A DNA stretch of 64,000 bases from Pomacea canaliculata (Eukaryota; Mollusca; Gastropoda; Architaenioglossa; Ampullariidae): positions 44,928,296 through 44,992,295 of the forward strand of contig NC_037590.1 of NCBI RefSeq assembly GCF_003073045.1. The letters run 5' to 3'. The position numbers and the translations under genes were made by a program. The notes beneath the pieces were generated by a model. That model saw only the letters and a list, made by a program, of their open reading frames with translations, searched no databases and was not told where the DNA came from. Every line of letters starts with the position of its first letter. Position 1 is the first letter of the stretch. Shown piece after piece: positions 12,900 through 25,699 of this stretch.

Positions 12900-14700
12900 G
12901 GAAGCAGACGTACGTGAAAAGTCTCGAGCAGTAGGATATAAATAACTCCCACGTGACTGCTATTCCAATATTAGAACACGCGGCATAAATGGGTTAAACT
13001 AAATGGTTTTAGTAATGACAATGAAGATCATTTTATTATATGTATGTAATTATACATATACAATACATATGACCTTTGTTGTTGCATAATTATGTTGGAT
13101 TTAGTATGTCAACCACCATCGATTGCTCAACATATAAAAATACACTACAACTACACAGAAGCAACTGCAATCAATCCATGTATGTCATCAACAAATGACA
13201 ACAATATATCTCAATATATGGAACTTTAGGCGAAAGACATGTTAACAAGTAATCGCTAAAAACATGGAGACCAAACCAAAGGAAAAATTTGAAGGCAGTA
13301 AGATTATGTGAAAAAGGTTTGCAGCTCAAAGATACAAGAGTATGTATGGCATGTTGCCTCTTCCGCTCCTTCCCCCTCCCACAATTTTCGTCCCATCATA
13401 CACACTGGTTGTAGAAGGGGTTGTGGTGTCAGCTAAAATCACAGTGAACTAAAGATGTTGAAGGAGAATAGGTGTGGTTACAGGCAGTAAAAGCAATATT
13501 TTCCCTATCAGGGAACAAAGAACGACAACTGTTCATGTAAAATTGGTGTAAAGCAGACACCGGGCTAATACATGTACTGTGAACTCATCCTTGCATTCTT
13601 CTGAATAGCATTAATATCTTTAGTGATGGTCACTGTTAACAAACGGTCAACAAATGATGCACAAACAGTCCAAAGGGCAGATCAAAACGTATCACAGGTA
13701 GAGATCAAGGTACCCTTGCAATCATGAATTTTTTTTTTTATGTATGTGTACAAGCTCTTGATTTCTCTCTCTTATATACTGATATATGTACACACATGCA
13801 CACACAATATTGTATGTGTCCATATACACAGACACACCAACAGATATACAAAATCTCTCATTGATTATCTTACATGAAAAACATGTTACTATAAATCACA
13901 GTAGATTGTCTTTACACATTCACAACAATACATTGTAAAACAATATCTTTGCAAATTTAGTTGGTGTAATCAACATTCTTCATTCTTCATTCCACCTTCC
14001 TTAGGAAAATACATTTCAACATTCTTCTGCATAGGTACCCTGCCTACTTTACAGACTTTTCAGAAGTGATGAAATGATCATGGTGGTGAGGTACAGTAGG
14101 TTTGTGAGTGAAACATTTTAAGCTTGTGCATTACAAAAATTAATACAAATTATTTTTTAAAATTTTTACAAATATTCTTACCAAAAAAAAAAAAAAACAA
14201 ACAGTTTTCTCACGGTTTCTTCCCCTTGTGCTACAAAAAGTACATTGCTGCCTCACATCAAGGGATCAGGTTCATATGCTATTGATTATATTGTGGAACT
14301 TTTAAGTAAGTTAAGATTACTTCTCAATGGCTTATAATGATTAGCATCTTCAGATAGTGAATATATTAGATGTGACAGGAACTTTTACAGCAAGCAGGTA
14401 CACTGCTGCTTCCCTCCTGCAGTTCACTATATGACTGCATCTTTATATTGCAGAACAGTTTATGCACAACAGACAAAAGTGGCTTTTAGCATCAAAGGAA
14501 AAGAATATAAGTTTTGGAGGAGTACTTTTGCCAGCAGAGCCTTTGACAATTTTTTAAATAAAAATATGATGTCATCATTGTATATAACAAAATACATTCA
14601 TGAAATATGGAATCACATAGATAAGTTATGAACACACTATGATGGAGTGCAAGAATCCCATTAGTATTGGACTGATTCTTACGGACTCTAATATCAGCAC
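12900..14700. other. Intergenic, 3' of SLC15-like copy B; no gene seen
   Basis: AT-rich sequence with short TA/CA-rich patches (about 13040-13080 and 13780-13850) and poly-A/T runs. No frame looks like a real protein. It probably holds the 3' UTR of copy B. I saw no clear AATAAA for that gene close to the stop codon. Confidence 0.5.
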
Positions 14701-14705
14701 AATTA

Positions 14706-17700
14706 TCAAAACTGTGTTGCTGTATTTTCCTGGCTGGACAAGTGGCTTTCAACACTATCTGGAGAAGCACAATCATTTTTTCTGGGTACTATTTCTGTGT
14801 CTGTGCCTTGTTCATGTGGTTTGTACTTATACAGTTTGGCTGCCACTAGGAATCCCAGAAAAAACACTCCCATAAGGCCAGCCAGCAGGAAAAATAGGTA
14901 CTCAGCATGTCCATGATTCATTTCATCAGGGAACCATGGATCTGTAAACAAAAAGCAAGCAAGTGAGCAAATGTAAACAGTGAGTAAACAAATGAATCAA
15001 AGATGATTTACTAAGAAAATAAACTGCATGTCAGTAAGTCTTAATACTAAAATTTTGTGTACACAATCAGAATGGTGTTACCTACAGAACATGATCTGTA
15101 CGACTTAAACACATCACTTACCATCTACTGTAGCTTCTTCTACTATTTTGAGTATGGCTGTAGAAAAGTAGTTGCCTAGTCCACTTGTGGCCATGAAAAC
15201 ACCCATCATAACTCCTTGCATATTCACCGGGGACTGTGTGTAGGCAAATTCTAAACCTAGACATAACAAAGAAAAGGCTTTAATTTTTTATTTATTTTGT
15301 AGACTTTTCTAATTCATTAGAAACCAAAATATAGATAAATCTCTCAAGCACAGCAAAACGGTTTAGACTTGGTATTAACAAGACAGTGAAAACAAGTAGA
15401 ACAAGAGTGCAAACTAACTTTGAATAACTTTTTCTGCAATTTGTACACAAACATTTATTAAGCACAGATAATTATGAGCAGTGCTGAAAATAAAATATTG
15501 TACCTGAGATGCTAGCAAAGGCTTCGCTCGCACCCACAAGGGCAAACTGGGGGATCTGAGCAAAGACGCTGATATAAGAGGCATTGAATGTCTCACTTCC
15601 AACTACTTGTTGAAATCCCAGCTGCTTTTTCCTCTCAATCTCCAGAACTCCTGCCACAATCATTGAGCTTGCCGCCAGCACCAGACCTATGCCTATAACA
15701 ACACAGTGGGTGGGTGACAAAAAAACAATCTCAGATGCACTTTTCTGGAACTAGCAAACAAGAAGCAACAGTATATATATATCAATCTTCTTTGCACTGT
15801 CTGGCACGCGAGGCGACAACAAGGGATCTCCATTTAGTTCTGTCTACTGCTGTTCTGGGGACTGTCTCAAGTGATAGGCCTCTGCTCTTGAGGTCCTTCT
15901 CAACGGTTCATCTCCGTGCCTCTTTGGGCATCTCTTTGTTCCTCTTACCCTGTGGTGTCCATCGCAGGGCTGTTATGTGGATTGAGTCTGGAGCCATGCG
16001 GCACACGTGTCCTAGCCATCGCCAGCGCCGCAGTTGAATTGCTTCTGCCAAGGTAATATTCCTGCCCTCTTTCGAACCTATTCATTGCAGATGATATTAA
16101 ATGGGCCAAAAGACCTTTTGTATGCGCCGCAAACAGTTTGAAACACTTCTAGCTTTTTTTCTCTTTGGAGAACATTCTGAACCATATAGGAGGACACGAA
16201 GGATCCTGATCTTTGTGTGGATACTAACGCCAGTGGATCTCCAGATGGGCTTGAGCATTGCAAAGCTTGGTTGGCTTTGCTGGTCTGGTTTTGACCTCTT
16301 GCTCACATAGTGATGTAGAATCTTCTACCAAAGCTTATTTCTCTAGCTGTCCTTTCCCGAGCATAAAATGGTTTTACGGGATAGAGTTGCTAGCCCTACG
16401 CCCAACCCTCCTACTTTCTCATTCAGGCTTGAGATCGACAATGGTGGAGAAGAAGCAAGAGTGTATGATAATAATAGTCTCTATGACTCTATGTACATCT
16501 GGAACACTTCCTTGAAAAGCAACTATCTGTGCATGTGTGTTCATGCGCAGGTGTGTGCCTATGCATGTCATTGATCTGGGAGCGCAAGTACTTGTTCTAC
16601 ATATTAAGTGCACAAATACCTGTTGTAAGTAGATATGAGAGAACAGGTACTTATTTAATGTTAATGTCTGAAGCATGAGTATCTATTTCAATGTGTGAGT
16701 AAAAGTACATACTCTATATGTCAATCAATGAGTGAAAGTATACATATACCTATTCTATGTAGATGTGAAAGTGGGCGGCCCAGGCTCTCCATGAAGGGGT
16801 AGAGCACCCTGTCCAGGACAGGATGAGAAGCATGATAGCAATTGTGTTGAATACGTTGAGCATAGCCACAGGTACCATTCCTGCACCAACACTCAGGTCC
16901 ATGCGTTCCCCTTGCAGGAAAAATGTTGTCTGCATCTGTGTACATTGAGCATTTCTTTAAGTATTACTTTCCACATATTTTTATGGAGGGAAAAACAAAC
17001 TTATGACTCTTCTCAAGATGATATTTTTTTAACTGCTTAAATAATACTTGAATGTATGATTTTCTCCCCTTAACTTCTAGTATTATCATACACAACTCTT
17101 TACCATGTTACCATAATGAGCAGAATCTTGCTTTCACCTATTCACACATTACCAAATTGTGTAGTAATAATAATAATAATAATAATTGCAAAATTTTAAA
17201 GCGCACACTCACACTCCTAAGGAGCATGCTCTTAGCGTTTAAGAACAAGAATAAAACATGGACAGCATAGGAGGGACAGGAAAACAAATAACATATGAAC
17301 TATAAAAGAACAAACAACCGTGCTAAACGAAGAATTATATCAAATACAGAAAACTCAAAGAGGAACCAAATAACAAGAACAAGAGCTGAGAGTAACATGA
17401 TATTGCAAAAGGAAGGGTGTGAAAATGGACTAGCATTATAATCTCAGATCTCTACCAACAAAAAGTTGTCCTCTGGATTGCTTTGAAGCCATTATTATGA
17501 AATTAATGCAATCCTTATAAAGTTATTATAAAAAAGCCAAAAGCTCCATAACCTACAAACCACAGTGACAGTGATGGAACTGCAAGTGGCTCACATTGTC
17601 AAGGGTATGACATAATGAAACCCAAACTTTTCTTTAACCTGCCTTTTACCTTCCATAATAAATAAGATACCTAATGCAACTGGCCAAATAGAAACAAGGG

Positions 17701-20700
17701 GTGGATGGACATGATTCCTGTAAGAGGCTTGAAATTATCAAACCTTCAGCTCGAAAGTTTGGTAGTCAAACTCCAAGACTAAGGAGACAACACCCTTAAA
17801 CTGATCAATATTTAACTCACCTCTCTACCTGAACTTACTTGTGAATAGATGGCCCAATACATAATCACAAAGAAGAATATTGGCAGGACCTTAAGAACCG
17901 CAATCACACCATCAACAATTTTATCGTCATATGACCCTCCATGCTGGAGACGTGCCATGTCAAAAAACCCATGGGTCTGTTGATGTTTGCTGCCTCTTTG
18001 TGAGCAGCAGCCTTGATAGCAGACCAGGAAAGAGTCTCCTAACATGCTTCCTGTCGAAATAACAGTAAAAAGTCACAAAAACCAGGCATATTCAGCATTA
18101 AAGATAAAATACTGCTGAAGAAATTGTTCCCTGTCAGCAGATTAAATTAACCAACAATAACTACCGCCTCCGCCGCCACCGCCACAAAAAATATTGCATT
18201 TACAGAGTGCATACCCCTACTATATGTGCATGGTACGAAACATAAACATGAAAGTTTAAAGTAAGAGAAGCAAACAGACACTAACACCAGTGAAACAAAC
18301 ATTTGAAAAGTCATGCATGCTCTTGATGTTTTCTCTCCCTCTCACACACATGTATACACACACAAAACACCCTCACTCACACATACACACACAAATGCGT
18401 ATAGATGGAGAGTGCCTTGAATGACAAAAAAAGCATTGAATATCCAGAGGACTTGATCAGCCTGCTTGCAGTATTACAGCAAAACTGCCAAATTCCTGAT
18501 TCTTCAACCCATGAGCGTACAGGATTGCAGGAAAATGGTTTGAGCATTAGCTTATGAGTGGAAAAGTCTTAAATGTTACATCTACATTACTTATATAAAG
18601 AATATATAATTCCTGAATGTTGTCCCAGATTTTAGACATTATTACAGATATCACTAAAACATTTTTAGGTCACATTCATAGCCACCCATTACTAGTATTA
18701 GTAGATTATTATATATCCTCCTTAAAAAAACTGTACCTGTCAATTTTTTATGGATGTAGTGGCGCCTAGCAAGCTGTAGAAACACAATGGCCAATATCAT
18801 GCTGACAAATGGGATGAAAAATCCCCAAGAAAAGCTTACATTCTGTTGGACTGCTGCGACACCTGAGAAGGCGATAAGTGCTCCTGCATTTACAAACCAG
18901 TAGTACCTGGGACAAAGGTGCACAACATTGCTCTGAATAATGGAAAGAGTAATGACTATTGAACTGATATTTTAGTGCCCTTTGCTAGAAAGTAGGACAC
19001 AGTGTGACAAAAAAGACAGTCATCTAGATGGCAAAGCCTGGCATAGAAGTTCTGTGTATTAGATTTATATATCTTAGTTCTATAGAAAGAAGTATTTTGT
19101 ACAAAATACTGTTACTCTGCTTTGGCCTAAACAACATACATATACATAATCTAGCCAAGTAATATTGTTCATTTCTCATTATTAGAGAAATGACAGGCTA
19201 CTGAGGATTACTACTGTGCTTTAGAGTACCAGAATGAAGACCAGCACTGACAAGAGTAAAGTCATGGCCATTGATGATGTTAAACCAGCTATCTACAGGT
19301 ACAGACTAGAACTCGAAAAGGTAGCAGCTTTTGAGAGCCAGAGATTGAAGCACTATCACAAATATATGCATCAGGATTGCAACAGCAACAGCAGCAATGG
19401 CTAGGTTGGACAGGGTCTGGAGCAGCCATAACATCAGACTGGACAGGGTCTGGCATAGAAATCACATCAGGTTTACTACAAAGTACAATCTGTACGAGCC
19501 CCTTGTAGAACTAAGCCTGCTTTGCCAGTGGAAAACATGGACTGTGCTTGGTTATATGGAGAGAAAAATCCAGGCATTTGAGAACGTGCCTGAGGAAGCT
19601 GTTCCAGATCTTGTACAGAGAACATAAAACCAATGACTTTGCATGAAGCAAAGCTGCCACACTTGTAGGACACTAGGAACTCTACTTGCAGCAGTGTGTA
19701 GTAAGCTGATCTGGTTTGGCCATGAGACCCAGCAGGACTGAAGCTCAAAACTGTCCATCAAGGTACTTAGGAGGGTGGTCAACATTGAAGTGGCCGCTGA
19801 AAGAACTGGCTTATGAATGTGAAGAAGTGGACTGGTCGTCTTGTGATGGGTCTCCTTGCTATAGCCCATGACAGACATGAGTTGTGAGATTTATCAACTA
19901 TCTATCCATGTACTCTCCTTAAAAACCTGCATCAGTCATGGGATGAATGAACAAATCAATTACAGTTTCATTTCATATATTATGTAGATTAAATAAAGTC
20001 TGCAACTATCACTTTGACTCTTACCAGTTGAAAAATGTTTGTACAGCTGCAGGTCCAATGTCCTGCACTTGTTGTGCCCCAAAGGGTCCCACATTGGCCT
20101 TAATGCCCCCGTGCCAATAGCCACAAATACCAGGCCTAGCAAAAAAAATGCCCTGCGATTGTCCTATCAGAACCAAAAAGAGATCTCAGACAAGTCATTA
20201 AAGTCAAAATCAGTTTTCAGACACCCACCATTTTCATTCCACCACCACCTTTATCACCCATACAACATTCTGTTCTTGTCATACCTGTACACCGTATGGA
20301 CATTCAATCTTTATTCTGATAATATTAACCACCTAATTAACCTCATTACTCTGGTTCAGAATTGTTATGAACAAACCCTTAACAGTGACCTTTCTTCACG
20401 GTAACCTGAATCGACTCCAGATGCAATATTAAGTCATATTACCACATTACATAATATAGAGGAAAACAACATACACTAATTGCAGTGTAATGATGTGATT
20501 TTTTCCATTTTTGTTTGGATGACCTTCATATCTGGATATCAGCTCAAACTTACCACACTTAAATCATATTCATCCCCATTAAAAAAGTCTTTGTAGTCAA
20601 TTGCTGACGCTGGAAGCAAAAACAACCCTGAAAATAAAACACAAAATATACGTTTAGTAAATAATCAAATATAAAGTATAAATAATGCTGCCTATCTCTT

Positions 20701-23700
20701 CACTTTGGTGTCAGAACAGAATGTTCAGAGAAAGAATCTTTCAACAATCTGGACATGAAGCACAATTTCTGCTGTTCCTGAGGAAACAATGACAACACTT
20801 TTTCTCTTTATTGTCTTTTTCAGTCAGATAATTTTGAAGCCAACAACATTGTTTATTTAGGGCTAAGGCTACCCTGATGTCAAATACCTTCATCAAGATG
20901 CATTGTCTAAAACTTTGGTGAACCTGGAACTTTGATGTATTTCTGGGCTTTCATAGTTATAAAAAAATGATATTCATTCCTAGGAAAAGAAGTTTTAATT
21001 TGCCTAGTGCAGTAAAGACACCAAGAGACAGTATATTCTGATATGATGAATGAATTGAAGTTTACATGTAAACTGTTAATGTCTCTTAAAACTGAAAATT
21101 TTTAGTTGTAAATGTGCTGCATATGTACCTTCAAAACAGGACAATTAGCAAAGTGCTGAAGACTTGTGATCATAATGTAATGTTTAAAATCAACTACCGA
21201 AAGCAAAACACGAATGAAGCCGTTACTGTACCCAGCATGTAGATCAGTGCTGATGCATAAATTGTGTTGAACATTCCAGCTTTTGCATCAGCAATATATC
21301 CTCCCACTATTGGTATGAGATACACTGTCCCTGAAACACATGAACACGTACAGATAGGAGTCATATAACAGACCAACTGATTTTTATCACTTGTACCAAG
21401 TATTCATAACCAATAGTGCTTTTTGCACGAAGCTGACATTCCACTAGCTAACAAGACCATTGTAAAATATCACTTAGTTATATCACAAAGTTACAGAACA
21501 AGTACACAGAAACACGACAATTAAGTTGTAAAGCTGTGTAAAATGTCCATTTTCAAGCCAGTCCAGAGAGAGAGAAGACATGTAGAGGATGGTACCTGAG
21601 AATACAAGGCTGATTGTGGTGGCATCGTTGCTGCTGTATTTTAGAGTGCTAGTGCAGAAGAGGACCAGGTTGGCAACAACACTGTAGTATGTCAGACGTT
21701 CACACATCTCAGTCATCAGAATGCACATGATCACAATTAGTTTCCTAGGACTAAAATGGGATAATGGCTGCAAAAGCAAAATAATCCATGTTAACATCTT
21801 TTACATGATACAGCCAATGCAAAATGAATTAAGCATACACAAAGACAAGAAAACTTGAAAACTTAAAAAGAATTGAGAGCTTCAATATTAAAAACTATAT
21901 TCAGCCCCCAGTTTCATGTTTGCTGTTCTGATTATTCACAGGTTTGCTATTAATAATTAAATGGGAATGTCATGGGGTAACTTCAGGGCCAAAAAAAAAA
22001 AAATCGCTCACAATTAAGTCTAGACTATTGGCCCTTGTCTTCAGCACAGACCACTCAAGTAATTAAAAGGGCCTTTTGTACCGGCTTTTAGAAGAGTATT
22101 ATGAACGACCAATGGCCTGAAAAGACCAGAGAGAGATGCGGGTGTATTACGTACTAAGTCGAGGTTCTAAGGCGTGGGACAGAGGAAACGTGCATGACCC
22201 CGTTACACCTGGTCGAATGATGAGAAATTGTCTTGTACTCCTTTCGACACCTTTGAGGTGTGGCTAGGCCGCTAGGGTAAGGTGACCAGACGTGTCGGGA
22301 GCGAAAGTGGGATCCGTGCCGATCATGGTGTCGAGAAAAGCGGGGAAATATGGGAGGAAGAGGAAACACCGAAAGGTGGTAAATTAGGAGAACAAATTTG
22401 AAATTGTTAATCAAAAGGCGATCGATATGCAAAAGCCAAAGCCAAAGGCACGGATGCGAATCAATCTACAGTAATCAGATTTTCAAATATAAGCGGGACA
22501 TTGGTCGACTTTTTAAATTAGTTTTTTATGAGCAGGCGGAATACGCGGTCAAACGTCGGACTTCCAGCTGTCGTCCTCCGCGACCGGATCTTGAGCTACC
22601 TGTGACAGGTAAGTGTTACTCGCCAACTGTCAGGAGAAGCCACCGAGATGAGAGCGTCTGTGTATTCGCCCAGGCTCCACAGTACCGGAGTCGGGAGGAA
22701 GACGATGCATCAGCTAGTGTGGTGTTCGGCGGGTGTGCATGGCCTTGCTCACCAACGTAAAGCTGGGTAACTGTGGTCGGGTGAACCACGCAGCCGTCAG
22801 ACACACCACGTGCCGTTCCTGAACGGGGACAGCTCTCGGTGTCCATGTCGCCGAGGCAGCAGTCGTTGATTTCTGACGTAGTCAGCGGACCGAGTGGGGA
22901 ATCGACGACGGACAGGGGGACATGGCACTTTGAGAGTCATCGGCGTGCCACGAATGTGTGTTTGAGACCTGCTACCCCTGGACTTGCAACTTGAAGCTGA
23001 GGCGTATGAGGAATTGGCAGTGCGAGAGCAGCAGTAGCAACTGTCCAGAGCTAATTTGGTGTGCGTATGTCTATGAGAGAGGAGGGAGGTTATAACGGTA
23101 AACAATAGCACTGTGTATCTCAACAAGTGTATTGTTTGACTTTTGTGTCCAATATGGTCAATGTTGTCAGCATTAGGAGTTAAGGGGGGAATGTGTGCCG
23201 GGCTTTGGGGGATCTAAGATGAGTTATTTGCAAATTCTACACACCTAAACCTTGTTCATACCAAAGGCTGACCGTATAGCTGGCTTAACAAGAAATAATA
23301 AGAAAGGACAATTAAAACATAACAATTATTATCATTACCACTGGTAAATAGAGTTTCAGTATATTGCAAAATGTAAAGTTTTGTCTTTGTTGAAAAAGTT
23401 TTAATTAACCAGATTCATTTATGACAATCGGCTGCACTCACACTCGCCCACCCAGCCATCTAACAATGCATACATGATCGTGGACATGCACATGTTCTCA
23501 AATGCAAAAATTATTACAAGTTTCATTATTTAAATTATCATCAAATGTAGGAAATTACTGCAGACACAATTTTAAAACGCCTTTAAAATTAGATCCAAAA
23601 TTATATAGACCAAAATTAAAAAATAGTATGTGTTTGTGTTTCTACAGTGAGTCAGCAAGTATTACTGATTATCTTGGATTCCTTGCCACATCATGAGAAG

Positions 23701-24491
23701 GATCAAGGTACTTGCAATTCAGGTACATGCTACTGCATACATATTTCTTCTCAGCTACTAGTCTGCTTGTTTACTTTCTAGTTGAAGAACTTCTTATGTA
23801 TTTAATTAAATTAATAAACTGATGGAAAATAGATTCATCTTTTCTCAAGAAATTAAACAAACCATCATGGTAATACTCATATAAATAACTTGTTTGAAAG
23901 GTAGATTTGGTAGATATAAAACTGCAAATGTAAGAATAATTTGACATTTTTAAAATGTATGCATATAATACAAAAAAGTGAAATATTCTATTTCTGTGAA
24001 AGGGAAAAAAACTGTCGTACACCGAGATATAATAAAGACAGACATCAGCTGAGGGAATTAAAATGAGATAAACTTAGCAGAAGAATCTATTATTGTTATC
24101 AGAGAACAATTCAAAGTGACAACATACTTGTGAAATGATGAATGAAAGAGAGGAATATAGTTTCACAATTCAATCTTCTTGTTTCTATACTTATGTTTGT
24201 TTCCACAGATCAAATATTGTGTATTTTTCTGTAAATATTACCAGTTTGTGATCTGGATTATGTGGAACACAATTCTTCTAGTGTCTGTGGGGGCACAAGT
24301 ATTAGGTATTTACATTTGACTCACCTTTGGTTGGTAAACACAATGTATTTCCAAGGTCACAGTTGCCTTTTCATTCACACTTTCTGTTTCTACAGACACT
24401 TGCTTGGGTCTACCCTTGTCAGAATTTTCATTGTGACCAAGAAGTGGTCTCTTCTCTTCTGTTTGATCACCTGCTGACATTCTTGGTCTGA
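14706..24491 (-). CDS. SLC15A3/A4-like peptide/histidine transporter, copy B (complete, two one-base frame breaks)
   Basis: POT/SLC15-type proton-coupled peptide/histidine symporter. Coding exons in order: 24325-24491 (ATG 24478-24480), 21596-21767, 21232-21330, 20554-20627, 20025-20163, 18737-18906, 17839-18050, 16750-16935, 15504-15692, 15122-15256, 14706-14941. All junctions are GT-AG and phases agree. Allowing one missing base in exons 5 and 8, the total is 590 codons including stop, close to the usual 570-580 residues of SLC15A4. N-terminus: [15 protein letters not shown], with EKRPLL fitting the [DE]xxxL[LI] lysosomal sorting signal. Core: [77 protein letters not shown]. The last TM is [20 protein letters not shown] with a hydrophilic tail. 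Frame breaks lie at about 20106-20110 (five C's where six are expected) and about 16820-16822 (GG where copy A has GGG). Both are in homopolymers, so sequencing error is as likely as inactivation. Confidence 0.9.
15790..16310 (-). mobile_element. LINE fragment, reverse-transcriptase C-terminus, in intron 8 of copy B
   Basis: Minus-strand frames read [20 protein letters not shown], then [11 protein letters not shown], then [20 protein letters not shown] and [20 protein letters not shown]. This is the typical end of non-LTR retrotransposon ORF2 (after the RT domain: WLGH..RM, LRW.P.GKR..G.P). It is broken by shifts and inactive. It lies in the intron between exons 8 and 9 of copy B. Confidence 0.75.
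17162..17480 (-). mobile_element. Probable SINE/non-LTR 3' tail (ATT)n with GCGC-type end
   Basis: On the minus strand a body runs into GAGTGTGCGCTTTAAAATTT and ends in (ATT)n at 17165-17186. A stem-like GCATGCTCCTTAGGAG precedes it. This end pattern (AGCGC...AAAT then ATT repeats) is common for invertebrate SINEs mobilised by L2/CR1-like LINEs. The body limits are uncertain. It lies in the intron between exons 7 and 8 of copy B. Confidence 0.5.
19390..19880 (+). mobile_element. LINE fragment, reverse-transcriptase C-terminus
   Basis: Plus-strand reading shows [16 protein letters not shown], then (frame-shifted) [18 protein letters not shown] and [11 protein letters not shown]. These match the well-known post-RT segment of CR1/RTE-like LINEs (W...[33 protein letters not shown]). 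It is inactive and lies in the intron between exons 5 and 6 of copy B, in opposite orientation to that gene. Confidence 0.75.
22150..23130. other. CpG-rich island inside intron 1 of copy B
   Basis: About 1 kb of clearly higher GC and CpG density than its surroundings, bounded by AT-rich sequence. It has scattered splice-like motifs on the plus strand (GTGACAGGTAAGTG near 22600-22613). No frame in it resembles a protein. It could be an internal promoter or CpG island, or an inserted element whose ends I could not fix. Confidence 0.35.
24325..24491 (-). CDS. Exon 1 of SLC15-like copy B, with dileucine lysosomal signal
   Basis: It codes for the cytosolic N-terminus of 52 residues before the first TM and joins in frame to exon 2 (...VYQPK|PLSHFSP...). 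EEKRPLLGH holds an acidic dileucine signal, matching the known N-terminal lysosomal targeting of vertebrate SLC15A4. Only 11 nt of 5' UTR precede the ATG before a good acceptor (TTTTTCTACAG), so an upstream non-coding exon must exist. Confidence 0.8.
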
Positions 24492-24719
24492 CTGTAGAAA
24501 AATAACACACTAGATACTACTGTGGGAAAATTAAGCCCCATGATCTAAGAGCAGTCTTTATGAAACATGTGTAATGTTTGTTACTCAGAGTGATCTCAGC
24601 ATGTTAAGGTTGTCCCTTTTCATGTATCCTCTCAACCTTGTTTGTTGTCAGCATTATGCACTATCAACAGTGTGTGCTCTGCAGATGGCACCAGTCTGTC
24701 AACTTCAAGAAATTATGGA

Positions 24720-24890
24720 AATGGACATGAGGTCTGAAGCAAGCAGTCTTGTGACCAGCACAACTGATACTCATACCAGCATTATTATGAATGGAGTGAA
24801 CTAGGAGACTTGGAGGCTTTTAAATACCTTGGGTCAACACTCACAGAGGATGGCAGATCAACTACAGTAATGCAAAAACTGGTTTGAAAA
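24720..24890 (+). mobile_element. LINE fragment (reverse transcriptase) upstream of copy B
   Basis: Plus strand: MNGVN and, after a stop, ELGDLEAFKYLGSTLTEDGR, the hallmark FKYLGS.+TEDG+S segment between the RT palm and thumb of RTE/CR1-like non-LTR elements. It has stops and is short, so it is a relic. Confidence 0.65.
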
Positions 24891-25526
24891 CATGGAGTGG
24901 ACCCATCCTGATAACTGGCCTAATCTTGGTGCATCTAGCAGACGACAGGCCATGACTGAGCCCTGCCAGCTGCTTCATCTCTCATGTCCCTCATCCAACC
25001 ATGTGAATCAAGAAACCAAACTCACTCACACCAGTCTAATTAATCCATTGGCTAAACATTTTCTGCCACTGAACATTGCACTTCTTCACTAAAGTGGAAG
25101 GTGGGATGTTGGTTGTAAAGGCGCAATGTGCCGTCTTTATGTCCTGAGAAGATACAAGCTATCTCCAACTTTGTAATAAAAATATAACTGCTCTCACTAA
25201 ATGTAAAAAAAATTCTTGCATACCTTCATGACATGGTCACTAGCCGTCTGTTGATAATGAAACTGCCCCAACACCTTATGGTGATGGTAGTGACAGCTTA
25301 TGATGGCGACTAGTGCAGTGAAGAATGATTATTGTTTCATCAGTTTGTGCATGCGCTATGTACACTCACACATCCCAACATCACGATTAGCAAGTGCAGT
25401 CTATATGTGATCATGAATAATTCCAACGCTGCAAGAGCCAAAGCTTTTTTCAAACTCCTGCTAAGTTCTAACTGCTTACATAATAAATGTTTAAGCCCCT
25501 TGGCAACATAACAACTTGACACTTAC

Positions 25527-25620
25527 CCTTAGAGTAACAGTCAAATGTGCGTCAGGACAGGGGCTGGGCCAACGTGTGGTGTAAGATGAGATCTCCTTGT
25601 CGCCTCCTCTCAAACTGACA
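25527..25620 (-). promoter_or_regulatory. Candidate non-coding first exon of SLC15-like copy B
   Basis: Exon 1 has an acceptor immediately before its ATG, so a 5' UTR exon lies upstream. The best minus-strand donor in the next 1.3 kb is GG|GTAAGTGTCAAG at 25526, preceded by moderately GC-rich sequence. This is inference only; the upper limit is arbitrary. Confidence 0.25.
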
Positions 25621-25699
25621 GCGACCTGTCCACACAATAATAATCACAAGAACCGCTGTCTTCCTCATATAAGTGGGACTCATGTGACGACAGGTTTTT

